Assembly (NCBI GenBank): GCA_937873545.1
Contig: CALMWI010000464.1
Span: 1 to 6,493, forward strand
DNA from: an uncultured bacterium
Lineage (GTDB): Bacteria > UBA4055
Length of the DNA stretch: 6,493 bases
Reading direction: 5' to 3'
A model generated the notes under the pieces. It worked only from the letters and a program-made list of their open reading frames with translations. It searched no databases and had not been told where the DNA came from. Positions 1 to 6,275 of the stretch are shown piece after piece (position 1 is the stretch's first letter; each line of letters begins with the position of its first letter). The position numbers were made by a program, and so were the translations under genes.

Positions 1-61
1 CATCTACTGTCAGCGGAAAGCAAAAAGAAAAAATAATCAGCAGATATAGAACATGCTTCAT
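1..61 (-). CDS. Secreted protein, N-terminal fragment (signal peptide; possibly LolA-like)
   Basis: Only the first 20 codons lie in the window; the gene continues past the left edge. The start is well supported: its ATG overlaps the stop of the RND gene as ATGA, and a perfect AAGGAG lies 5 nt upstream. The peptide begins MKHVLYLLII and stays hydrophobic to about residue 17, with Lys2 and His3 before the hydrophobic core, which looks like a Sec signal peptide. Cys14 is preceded by Phe-Ser-Phe, which is not a good lipobox, so a type I signal is more likely than a lipoprotein signal. The mature protein is not visible. RND/MMPL exporters are often followed by LolA-like outer-membrane lipoprotein-sorting-type proteins, so that is the leading guess, from position only. 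Translational coupling to the exporter suggests that the two products work together in the periplasm. Confidence 0.75.
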   Translation of the reverse strand, partial: MKHVLYLLIIFSFCFPLTVD

Positions 62-2910
62 TTGTGCTCCTTGTACTTGATCTTGTCTTTTAATGATATA
101 ATGGCCGGAAGCAGAAATGCGGATGTGATAAAACAAGTTGTCACACCTATCATGAGCACTAAACCCATACTGGCCAGGCCCCTGTGCGAAGCAGTTGCGA
201 CAGAACCGAAACCTATCACTGTCGTCAGCGATGTGAGAAGCACTGCTTTACCGGTAAATCTGGTGACCTTATCCATTGAATTTCTTCCCTCGACCTTATA
301 TCTGTGAAGCATATGAACTCCGTCGTCTATCCCGATTCCAATGATGATCGGAAGAGCCATGAAATTATTTATGTTAAGTTTCATGCTGAACAGGTACATT
401 ATACCCAGCATCCATATCATCCCGAGAATTAACGGAATAAGAGCTATCGCGGTATATTTAAAGGATCTGAAATCTATAAGCAGCACCAGAATTATTATCA
501 GCAGTCCCCATAAGACAGACTCCATACCTTTAACCTTGATCAGATCGATAAAGATGAGCATAATTATCGGCATACCAGTTATTGAGTCGTCGATCAGGCT
601 TGTCTGCTCGAAGAATTTTCTTAAATTCCTCTCTTCCCAGATATTAGACTTCGGATAAATCGATACGAGCATATTGCCTGTAGTTTTATTGGCGTATCTT
701 TCCCTTATCTCTTCAGGAAGATTTCCGTAGGTTACAATCGTTGTGTCGGTTATATCGAACATGATCTTTTTTAACTCGGGTATATATGCCCTTTGAAATC
801 CGTTTATGATTTCTTCACGGTTTTCCGAAAGTTCAAGCTTGTTTTTAATTAAAAGTATCTTGCTCTCCCCGTCAGTTTTCCCGGCTATCTCATCAATTTT
901 TGCTATGATCTTGTTTTTTTCACCAGATCCGGCTATGGATAGTTCACCTATTTCCACAAAATTGTCGTGAAGCCTTTGAAGCTCAATTATTATCTCGGCG
1001 ACATTTTCTTCATCCGCCTGAAAATCTGAACCGCCGTTCGAAATATTTTTTCTGAATTCGGCTAGAAGTTCTATGTTCTTCTTCTGTTCGGTCTCTGGCT
1101 CAAAAAATTCCGTAACAGCCTCTATCCTTCCTATAAGTTCTGTTCTGTCCGCGAGTTTTTTCAGCTTCGCGACTTTAGAACGGACGCTGTCGATATTACT
1201 CTCGGAGAACATCGCAAAATCGGGAGATATTTCAAGTTTTTCTATAATTTTTTCCTGAGCTTCTATTGCTGGCATTCCTTTAGGCTCAAGATTGGTCATG
1301 TCATATTCGTACTCAAGTTTGTTCGCTCCGTAAATTGAGAGCAGAGTTATAATTGTGCTTGATACTAAAACGAAAACTATGTAGTATTTATTTTTAGATA
1401 GCCTTCCGATATTTTCCATAAATCTGTACTGCATAATTCCGCTTACATAGGATAACAGCTTAAGCCTGAATAATTTCGCTCCTGTATTATCATTTTCTTT
1501 TGATTTGTTCTGTTTTCTGCTGTCTCTTATGATAAGTGCGGGGAGCAGAATAAACATCATTATCATTGCAATGGTTATGCCCAGACCCATCGCGAATCCC
1601 ATTTCAGAAAAAGCCCGGAACCCGATTATGATAAGAATAAAAAATGCTGCTGCCGTAGTCACAGCCCCGGTTAGAACCCCGTTCCCTACTGTCAGGTACA
1701 TTGTTTTTACGGCTTTTTCAGGCTCTTCGCCGTGATCGACCGCATCCTTATATCCCGTAAGAAAATGAATGGCATAGTCAATTCCGAGCCCGACGAGCAT
1801 TACTCCGAAAGCCGCTGACATTGTATTCAGATACCTGAGAGCAACGGCAAATATCCCTGCCGTTACTATTATTGAAACTATCAGCGTCAGGATCGAATTA
1901 AACGGGTTCCTCCATGATCTGAACGACCCGATCATTATTATCAAAACTATGACAAGGGCAAGTACTGTTGACCATCCAAAATCCCTTAGAACTGCATCCT
2001 GTTCCTGAAGCCCTATGATCGGAGTTCCGGCAAGGCCGAATTCAAGATCGGGGAACTTATGCCGGATTGATTTCATCCTTTCTGTCGCGATCCTGCTCAT
2101 TATAAGCAGATTGTCAAAATCGTCTGTGCTCACGCTCGGCATCAGCTCCATCAGGAGCATAGTCCTGTCCGGAGAAAAATAATACTCATCGCCAATTATG
2201 AATTTTTTCACGGATTCCGTTACTTTTTCAGGATCCCTGTTATCAATATAAGCATTTAATGAGGAAATGAAATTATAAACATTATTAAGACCTGTTACTG
2301 CTTTAGCTTCACCGTCCAGAGAACTGAGATTCTCTGAATCGTTAACAAATTCCTGCTCAAAGTTGCTGTTAATGTTTTTCAGCAGATCTTTAAATTCCAG
2401 TTCACGGTACATTGCCGTAAAATTTTTTAGATCCCTGTGCTTCTGTATGATCGCACCGTGCTTAAGAAAAAATTCGGTATCCAGCTTAATGTCAACTCTT
2501 TTGATGAAATTTATCGTATCATAACCGACTCCCTCGACAGGATACTCTCCTCTGAATATTTTCCAGCGCTGGAACATCGTCAGTTCCTGTCCGTCGGACG
2601 GTTTAATGTGGTTCATTACCGACATCTCGCTGCCTATATGTTCAGCAGCCTCGATCATTCTCCGTTCATCTTTTGATGCGCTGTTTATCGAGATCATTAT
2701 TACTGCATCCGAAGTGAAATCTTCTATTATGTTATTGAATGATTTCACCTGGGGAAGATTTGAAGGCAGCATATCCGCAAGCCTGTTCTTTATTCCGAGA
2801 CCGGCAGAAAAATAAAGCGTAACTGCAGTTAAAAATAGTATAAAAAGTAAAGTTTTCCTGTTGTGTTTTGTTACCAGATCAGCTATGAACAAATAAATTT
2901 TTCTTCTCAT
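58..2910 (-). CDS. RND superfamily exporter, MMPL/HAE3 type, 950 aa
   Basis: Predicted inner-membrane, proton-driven exporter of the RND superfamily (MMPL/SSD-like, COG1033 type), whose relatives move lipids and other hydrophobic molecules. The chain shows the expected duplicated plan. TM1 is near 19-40, with periplasmic loop 1 about 41-313 and TM2-6 about 314-462. A basic, polar cytoplasmic linker at 463-508 leads to TM7 at about 509-529. Periplasmic loop 2 spans about 530-795, and TM8-12 run from about 797 to 938. The two TM4-type motifs are GLGIDYAIH (Asp378, His382) and GIGIDDGVH (Asp862, Asp863, His866), the expected proton-relay positions. Both loops contain long charged helical stretches (about 135-225 and 550-715), and 950 residues is on the long side for the family. 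The start lies 20 nt after the ClC stop; only a weak AGG is seen upstream, and no in-frame alternative start exists in the gap. Its stop overlaps the next gene. The substrate is not readable from sequence. Confidence 0.93.
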   Translation of the reverse strand: MRRKIYLFIADLVTKHNRKTLLFILFLTAVTLYFSAGLGIKNRLADMLPSNLPQVKSFNNIIEDFTSDAVIMISINSASKDERRMIEAAEHIGSEMSVMNHIKPSDGQELTMFQRWKIFRGEYPVEGVGYDTINFIKRVDIKLDTEFFLKHGAIIQKHRDLKNFTAMYRELEFKDLLKNINSNFEQEFVNDSENLSSLDGEAKAVTGLNNVYNFISSLNAYIDNRDPEKVTESVKKFIIGDEYYFSPDRTMLLMELMPSVSTDDFDNLLIMSRIATERMKSIRHKFPDLEFGLAGTPIIGLQEQDAVLRDFGWSTVLALVIVLIIMIGSFRSWRNPFNSILTLIVSIIVTAGIFAVALRYLNTMSAAFGVMLVGLGIDYAIHFLTGYKDAVDHGEEPEKAVKTMYLTVGNGVLTGAVTTAAAFFILIIIGFRAFSEMGFAMGLGITIAMIMMFILLPALIIRDSRKQNKSKENDNTGAKLFRLKLLSYVSGIMQYRFMENIGRLSKNKYYIVFVLVSSTIITLLSIYGANKLEYEYDMTNLEPKGMPAIEAQEKIIEKLEISPDFAMFSESNIDSVRSKVAKLKKLADRTELIGRIEAVTEFFEPETEQKKNIELLAEFRKNISNGGSDFQADEENVAEIIIELQRLHDNFVEIGELSIAGSGEKNKIIAKIDEIAGKTDGESKILLIKNKLELSENREEIINGFQRAYIPELKKIMFDITDTTIVTYGNLPEEIRERYANKTTGNMLVSIYPKSNIWEERNLRKFFEQTSLIDDSITGMPIIMLIFIDLIKVKGMESVLWGLLIIILVLLIDFRSFKYTAIALIPLILGMIWMLGIMYLFSMKLNINNFMALPIIIGIGIDDGVHMLHRYKVEGRNSMDKVTRFTGKAVLLTSLTTVIGFGSVATASHRGLASMGLVLMIGVTTCFITSAFLLPAIISLKDKIKYKEHK
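67..72 (-). promoter_or_regulatory. Strong Shine-Dalgarno (AAGGAG) inside the end of the RND gene
   Basis: The minus strand reads AAGGAG, then 5 nt, then ATG. The site lies within the last codons of the RND gene (Lys-Glu) and fixes the start of the downstream secreted protein. It is the best ribosome binding site in the window and shows that the organism can use Shine-Dalgarno initiation. Confidence 0.75.
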
Positions 2911-2930
2911 TTCATCTTGCCTGTACCGGG

Positions 2931-4652
2931 TTATGACTGTAAAGCAGCCTGTGCCCTGATCAGATCCCTAAGAGTGATAATCCCTACGATCTGTTCTGTT
3001 TTAACATCTTTCACTATTAGTACCTGTACATCATATTCGATAAATCTGTTGCCTACTTCGCTGACAGTCTGATTTGAATAACATATCCCGGCTTCGTGGA
3101 TAACAGGTTTAATTCTCTTTTTGACAGCTTCTTCCACTTCCTTCCTGGTCAGTATTCCGCTAAGGCTTCCCGACTGGATCACTGGAAAGGCTCCGTATGA
3201 ATAATTATCAAGCGTTTCTTTCATTGTCTCATATGTAAGATCTTTTAAGAAAACTGTATTCGGACTGGCTATCGCTGAGATCGGAAGGTTCTGCCAGCTG
3301 TGCAGATCTACGGGAGGCCTTATTTTATGAAGCAAATTCCCGTCCTGAATAAGAAGCGAGTCGTAAAAATTCAATTGCGATGACCTCCGAGCTACGGTCT
3401 GACTTATAATTACGCCTATCATAAGTGCCGGAACTATCGCGAACTGATGAGTCATCTCAAAAACTATGAGCAGAGAAGTTAGAGGCGCATGGACTACCGC
3501 GCCTAAGAATGCGGACATACCTACAGCAGCAAGCACTATAATATCATCGTGTGTCAGAGTGATCCACAGACCCGCCAGACCGCCAATGAAGTATCCTGTA
3601 AATCCGCCGATAAAAAGTGAAGGGGCGAATATCCCGCCGCATCCGCCGAAACTGTAGCTTGATATTGTAGCGAGAAGTTTACCTATAGCCAGAATACCGG
3701 CGATCCTCCATTCGAAATTACTGCTCATAAGGTCGGACAGATCTTCATAACCCAGACCGAATACCCCCAGTTTATCGGTCAGCAGGTAAAGCGAGGTTCC
3801 TATAATCCATGTTATAAGTCCGCCTAATAACGGCATCATCCACGGCGCGATTTTTTTATGTTTTCTTAGCGATTTCCTGATCTTCAGGGTGTTCTTCTGG
3901 AAAAGAACCCCTAAAAAAGCGGCGGCGAATGCCACCAAAGGAACAAAAATATAATGTGACCAGCTGATATCGGCAAGCATTGGAAGCGAAAATGCCGGCT
4001 GCCTTCCCAGAAATGCGTAAACCACAAATGCGCCGATAACCGATGACAGCACGACTTTACCCAGATATTTATTGTTCATATCGCCGACGACTTCTTCGAT
4101 GATGAATGTTATTGCGGCCAAGGGAGTATTGAAAGCGGCCGCAAGACCTGCGGACGCCCCGATCAGGCTTGACGCTCTTTTGTTCCTGAAATTTTTATCA
4201 AAAGCTCCTTCGATATTTGAAGCTACTCCGCTTCCCAGATAAACAGAAGGACCTTCCCTTCCGAGACTGTTCCCGCCTCCTATGCTGATAATACCGGCAA
4301 AAAATTTAACTACTACAGGTTTAAAATTCAGATTTCCCATTTCTTTCCAGTAGGCCGCTTTCATCTGAGGAATTCCGCTGCCTGCAGACTCGGGGCTGAA
4401 AACAAAGAGTAGAAATCCGACTAAAAGGGAACTTACGGATATCAGTATAAAACTCGCGGTTATAAAATATACCGGCGATTCTTCTGCGAACCTGAGATAT
4501 GTCAATTTGTACGACAGCTTTATCAGATATAAAAACGCAACGGCCGATAAAGCTGAACACAGACTTAAAACACATGTTGTTATAACCGGACGGGTGTTTT
4601 CAGGAACTCTCTCCCATAGCCTTGTCAAATATCTTATAATTATTTCTTTCAT
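2931..4652 (-). CDS. ClC-family chloride/proton antiporter with C-terminal CBS pair, 573 aa
   Basis: Integral membrane ClC protein, predicted to exchange chloride for protons. All signature elements are present: GSGIP at 91-95 (Ser92), GREGP at 131-135 (Glu133, the gating glutamate), GIFAP at 340-344, and Tyr430 in the segment matching the E. coli ClC anion-coordinating tyrosine. The FIIEE segment (Glu186-Glu187) matches E. coli Glu202-Glu203, where Glu203 is the inner proton glutamate; this favours an antiporter over a passive channel. The canonical GSGIP and GREGP argue against the fluoride-specific CLC-F branch. The membrane part runs to about residue 420. Residues about 450-571 form two CBS repeats, normally a nucleotide-sensing regulatory module; E. 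coli ClcA lacks one. The gene starts 15 nt after the HAD stop and in the same frame, with that TAA directly upstream. GGAG sits only 2 nt before the ATG, unusually close. I assign no symbol, because the CBS tail makes a one-to-one match with clcA unsafe. Confidence 0.95.
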   Translation of the reverse strand: MKEIIIRYLTRLWERVPENTRPVITTCVLSLCSALSAVAFLYLIKLSYKLTYLRFAEESPVYFITASFILISVSSLLVGFLLFVFSPESAGSGIPQMKAAYWKEMGNLNFKPVVVKFFAGIISIGGGNSLGREGPSVYLGSGVASNIEGAFDKNFRNKRASSLIGASAGLAAAFNTPLAAITFIIEEVVGDMNNKYLGKVVLSSVIGAFVVYAFLGRQPAFSLPMLADISWSHYIFVPLVAFAAAFLGVLFQKNTLKIRKSLRKHKKIAPWMMPLLGGLITWIIGTSLYLLTDKLGVFGLGYEDLSDLMSSNFEWRIAGILAIGKLLATISSYSFGGCGGIFAPSLFIGGFTGYFIGGLAGLWITLTHDDIIVLAAVGMSAFLGAVVHAPLTSLLIVFEMTHQFAIVPALMIGVIISQTVARRSSQLNFYDSLLIQDGNLLHKIRPPVDLHSWQNLPISAIASPNTVFLKDLTYETMKETLDNYSYGAFPVIQSGSLSGILTRKEVEEAVKKRIKPVIHEAGICYSNQTVSEVGNRFIEYDVQVLIVKDVKTEQIVGIITLRDLIRAQAALQS

Positions 4653-4670
4653 TTCTCCATTAAACCATTA
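4650..4670 (-). other. Ladder of overlapping stop/start codons joining the HAD and ClC genes
   Basis: On the minus strand the HAD stop TAA (4670-4668) shares its last A with an ATG. That ATG opens a two-codon frame, Met-Val-stop, whose TAA again shares its A with an ATG. The second frame is Met-Glu-Lys-stop, and its TGA overlaps the ClC ATG as ATGA. Every ATG in this 21-nt junction therefore overlaps a stop. The arrangement is seen directly. That it supports ribosome reinitiation or coupling between the two genes is inference, and chance in an AT-rich junction is possible. Confidence 0.4.
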
Positions 4671-5393
4671 AAGCAGCTTGTTTAATATGTCTTCCCATGT
4701 ACTCAGAACATGATCGGCAGTGGTTAAGTTCTTATCGGTGTCCCTGAATCCCGTGAACAGGATCGTGCTCATTCCGACTGATCTGGCGCCTGCTATATCT
4801 TTAGCTTCCCTGTCCCCGATATGTATCATTTCTGAGAAATCGCTTCCGCTCAGTTCAGCGGCTTTTTGAAAAGCCCGTTTGTCCGGTTTTGAAAATCCTG
4901 TTTCATCGGAAAACACGCCTTCTGTAATATGCTGGTAAACTCCGCGGGATTTTAAAGCATTCCTTATTTCCCTTCCCGGCTCAAAACCCGTATCAGAAAT
5001 AATCACAAGGCTGTATTTGCCTGCCAGCCTTTTTATTGCTTCGGCGACCTGTGGTGTCAAAGAGAAGTATTTGTCAGTAACCAGCTTTTCGTTGAATCTT
5101 ACAAGCTCACTGAAATGTTCAGGCTTGAAACAGTAGCCGAGAATTCTCTCTATCATTCTGAATGATTCAGGGGTCGTGGGCGTCCTGCTCTCATTGTGCC
5201 ATATATTTTCAAAATTTTCATAAATGGATCTCATGAGCATGATCGATGTTTCATAGCTTATGTCATAATCCCGGAATATCCCGGAGGCGTGTTCCACTCT
5301 CTCCATGAATATTTCATCAGTCATGGGATAAAAAACCAGTGTATCCCAGAAATCAAGCGTCACAGTTTTATAATTCATTTCAGTTCCGTTCAT
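4668..5393 (-). CDS. HAD superfamily hydrolase, C1-cap type, with atypical motif I, 241 aa
   Basis: Soluble cytoplasmic HAD-fold enzyme, probably a phosphatase or related hydrolase of unknown substrate. Motif I is LDFWDTLV: Asp14 is the nucleophile, but the usual acid/base aspartate two positions later is Trp16, with an Asp at the next position (Asp17). Motif II is IISDT (Ser133), motif III is Lys169 in GFSKPDK, and motif IV is HIGDREAKD (Asp194, Asp199). The roughly 90 mostly helical residues between motifs I and II fit a C1 cap (subfamily I). It is the first gene of the operon with ClC, RND and a secreted protein. The start is uncertain. The first ATG would leave a leader of only about 8 nt from the predicted promoter and has no Shine-Dalgarno. 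Met6 (ATG at 5378) leaves about 23 nt, a weak GGA upstream, and Asp as residue 9, which is more usual for the family. Shared function with the transporters is unproven. Confidence 0.9.
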   Translation of the reverse strand: MNGTEMNYKTVTLDFWDTLVFYPMTDEIFMERVEHASGIFRDYDISYETSIMLMRSIYENFENIWHNESRTPTTPESFRMIERILGYCFKPEHFSELVRFNEKLVTDKYFSLTPQVAEAIKRLAGKYSLVIISDTGFEPGREIRNALKSRGVYQHITEGVFSDETGFSKPDKRAFQKAAELSGSDFSEMIHIGDREAKDIAGARSVGMSTILFTGFRDTDKNLTTADHVLSTWEDILNKLL

Positions 5394-5406
5394 TTAACGT
5401 AGGATA

Positions 5407-5437
5407 CAAATATATATCAAATTTTAATTAGTATCAA
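5407..5437 (-). promoter_or_regulatory. Leftward promoter candidate for the HAD-ClC-RND operon
   Basis: On the minus strand TTGATA (5437-5432) is followed, after 17 nt, by TATATT (5414-5409), each one mismatch from the sigma-70 consensus with ideal spacing. The same bases also fit the Bacteroidetes pattern: TTG, 20 nt, then TATATTTG (TAnnTTTG). The two readings cannot be separated by eye. Transcription would start near 5402, just ahead of the HAD gene. No other comparable promoter candidate was noted further down the operon, so this probably drives all four genes. Confidence 0.6.
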
Positions 5438-5451
5438 GTATTACAATTCTC

Positions 5452-5482
5452 TTGCAGAAAAATTCATTTTTTGCTAAATTTG
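5452..5482 (+). promoter_or_regulatory. Rightward promoter candidate for the Cof-type HAD gene
   Basis: TTG at 5452-5454, a 20-nt gap, then TAAATTTG at 5475-5482 matches the Bacteroidetes-type TTG/TAnnTTTG promoter with the same geometry as the leftward promoter. As a sigma-70 promoter it is poorer: TTGCAG, 17 nt, TAAATT. Transcription would begin near 5487, giving a leader of about 18 nt before the ATG at 5505. Confidence 0.5.
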
Positions 5483-5495
5483 AGTTAAGTTAGCA
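5472..5495. repeat. Short inverted repeat over the rightward promoter and start site
   Basis: TGCTAA at 5472-5477 and TTAGCA at 5490-5495 are perfect 6-bp arms separated by 12 nt. The repeat covers the -7/-10 element and the predicted transcription start, and touches the ribosome binding site, so it could be an operator. Six-base arms in AT-rich DNA also arise by chance, and there is no T-run to suggest a terminator. Confidence 0.3.
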
Positions 5496-5500
5496 GGCGG
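5495..5500 (+). promoter_or_regulatory. Ribosome binding site of the Cof-type HAD gene
   Basis: AGGCGG lies 4 nt before the ATG at 5505, a near match to AGGAGG with slightly short spacing. It supports this start, which places the catalytic aspartate at residue 11, as expected for a HAD protein. Confidence 0.5.
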
Positions 5501-5504
5501 TAAT

Positions 5505-6275
5505 ATGACGGCAAAAACATATCACATAGGCATTGATCTTCACGGAACGCTGATCAACAACAATGAATTTCTATCTGATGGTTCACCAGACGCGCTTATA
5601 GAAGCTATCAAAGGAAAACCCAACGATATAAAGCTTTATTTATGTACGGGTAACGATCTCCCTTTTGTAAAGAGGAAACTGGGCGGGATCGCAGATCTTT
5701 TTGACGGAGCGGTACTCGAAACCGGCTGCGTTGTTTCTACCGATATGATCAAAGAAGAGATAATTGTACCCCATAACATTGTTACCCAGATAAAAACCCT
5801 TGAAAATACGCTTCTGGACTGTGACTATCCCGAAGTATATAAATTCGCAAGAAGACTGGCTACGATCAGCATGTTCACGAAATACGAATATCCTCTTGAA
5901 GGATTTTTTCAGAAAATGAAAGAAGACCTTCAGCACATTGACTACGCCCGTGTTACAAGATCGAGTGTAGCTGTAGATATAATACCTATTAAACACGACA
6001 AATACCGCGGGCTTGAATACTTCGGAAAAAGCAGCGATGTTTACATTGCTGTTGCCGATTCCCTTAACGACATTGAGATGCTTAAAAAGGCCGATATATC
6101 TTTTATGCCCGCGAATGCCGATCCCGCGACTATTGAGCTTTTGGGTAAAACAAAACAGAAAAAACTTTTAGGCGGAGATTTAGATCATAAAAGTCTTTAC
6201 ATAAGTTCAAAGCCGGTTACCTTCGGGGTAATTGAAATACTTGAAAACATTTATAAGAATTACACTTCTTTCTGA
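5505..6275 (+). CDS. HAD superfamily phosphatase-like protein, Cof/SPP (HAD-IIB) type, 256 aa
   Basis: Soluble HAD-fold protein of the Cof/sucrose-phosphate-phosphatase/phosphoglycolate-phosphatase-like group, probably acting on a phosphorylated sugar or small metabolite. Motif I is GIDLHGTL: Asp11 is the nucleophile, but the acid/base position two residues on is His13 instead of Asp. Motif II is LCTGND (Thr48), the motif III lysine is most likely Lys166 in HDKYRGL, and motif IV is ADSLNDIEML (Asp185, Asp189) with Ala184 where Gly is usual. The stretch between motifs II and III, about 80-160, is the right size and place for a C2-type cap. The length is normal for the family. It is transcribed away from the other HAD gene, from the shared intergenic region, and its last 16 nt overlap the end of the convergent gene. 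The substrate cannot be read. Mannosyl-3-phosphoglycerate phosphatase and phosphomannomutase-like relatives share this architecture and remain possible. Confidence 0.9.
   Translation: MTAKTYHIGIDLHGTLINNNEFLSDGSPDALIEAIKGKPNDIKLYLCTGNDLPFVKRKLGGIADLFDGAVLETGCVVSTDMIKEEIIVPHNIVTQIKTLENTLLDCDYPEVYKFARRLATISMFTKYEYPLEGFFQKMKEDLQHIDYARVTRSSVAVDIIPIKHDKYRGLEYFGKSSDVYIAVADSLNDIEMLKKADISFMPANADPATIELLGKTKQKKLLGGDLDHKSLYISSKPVTFGVIEILENIYKNYTSF

Noticed and set aside
131..145. Cys14 of the left-edge fragment as a lipoprotein attachment site
   Set aside because: The preceding residues Phe-Ser-Phe do not fit a lipobox, and the cysteine is not placed after a typical Leu-x-Gly/Ala sequence. (The residue itself lies within 1-61.)
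53..658. Plus-strand open frames opposite the end of the RND gene
   Set aside because: They are antisense to conserved transmembrane segments and the GIGIDDGVH motif, and look like mirror effects of hydrophobic codon use rather than genes.
4321..4575. An 84-codon frame on the minus strand, out of frame within the start of the ClC gene
   Set aside because: The ClC frame carries all conserved motifs there; the alternative product has no recognisable features.
2931..4652. A fluoride-specific (CLC-F) exporter
   Set aside because: The protein has the canonical chloride-type GSGIP and GREGP motifs and the conserved Tyr430, unlike the CLC-F branch.
5394..5504. A riboswitch, small RNA or terminator in the divergent intergenic region
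   Set aside because: The region is only 111 nt, both leaders would be about 25 nt or less, and no GC-rich hairpin followed by a T-run is present.
5640..5996. A 118-codon open frame on the minus strand inside the Cof-type HAD gene
   Set aside because: It lies wholly antisense to a gene with clear HAD motifs, its product resembles no family I know, and no promoter or ribosome binding site supports it.
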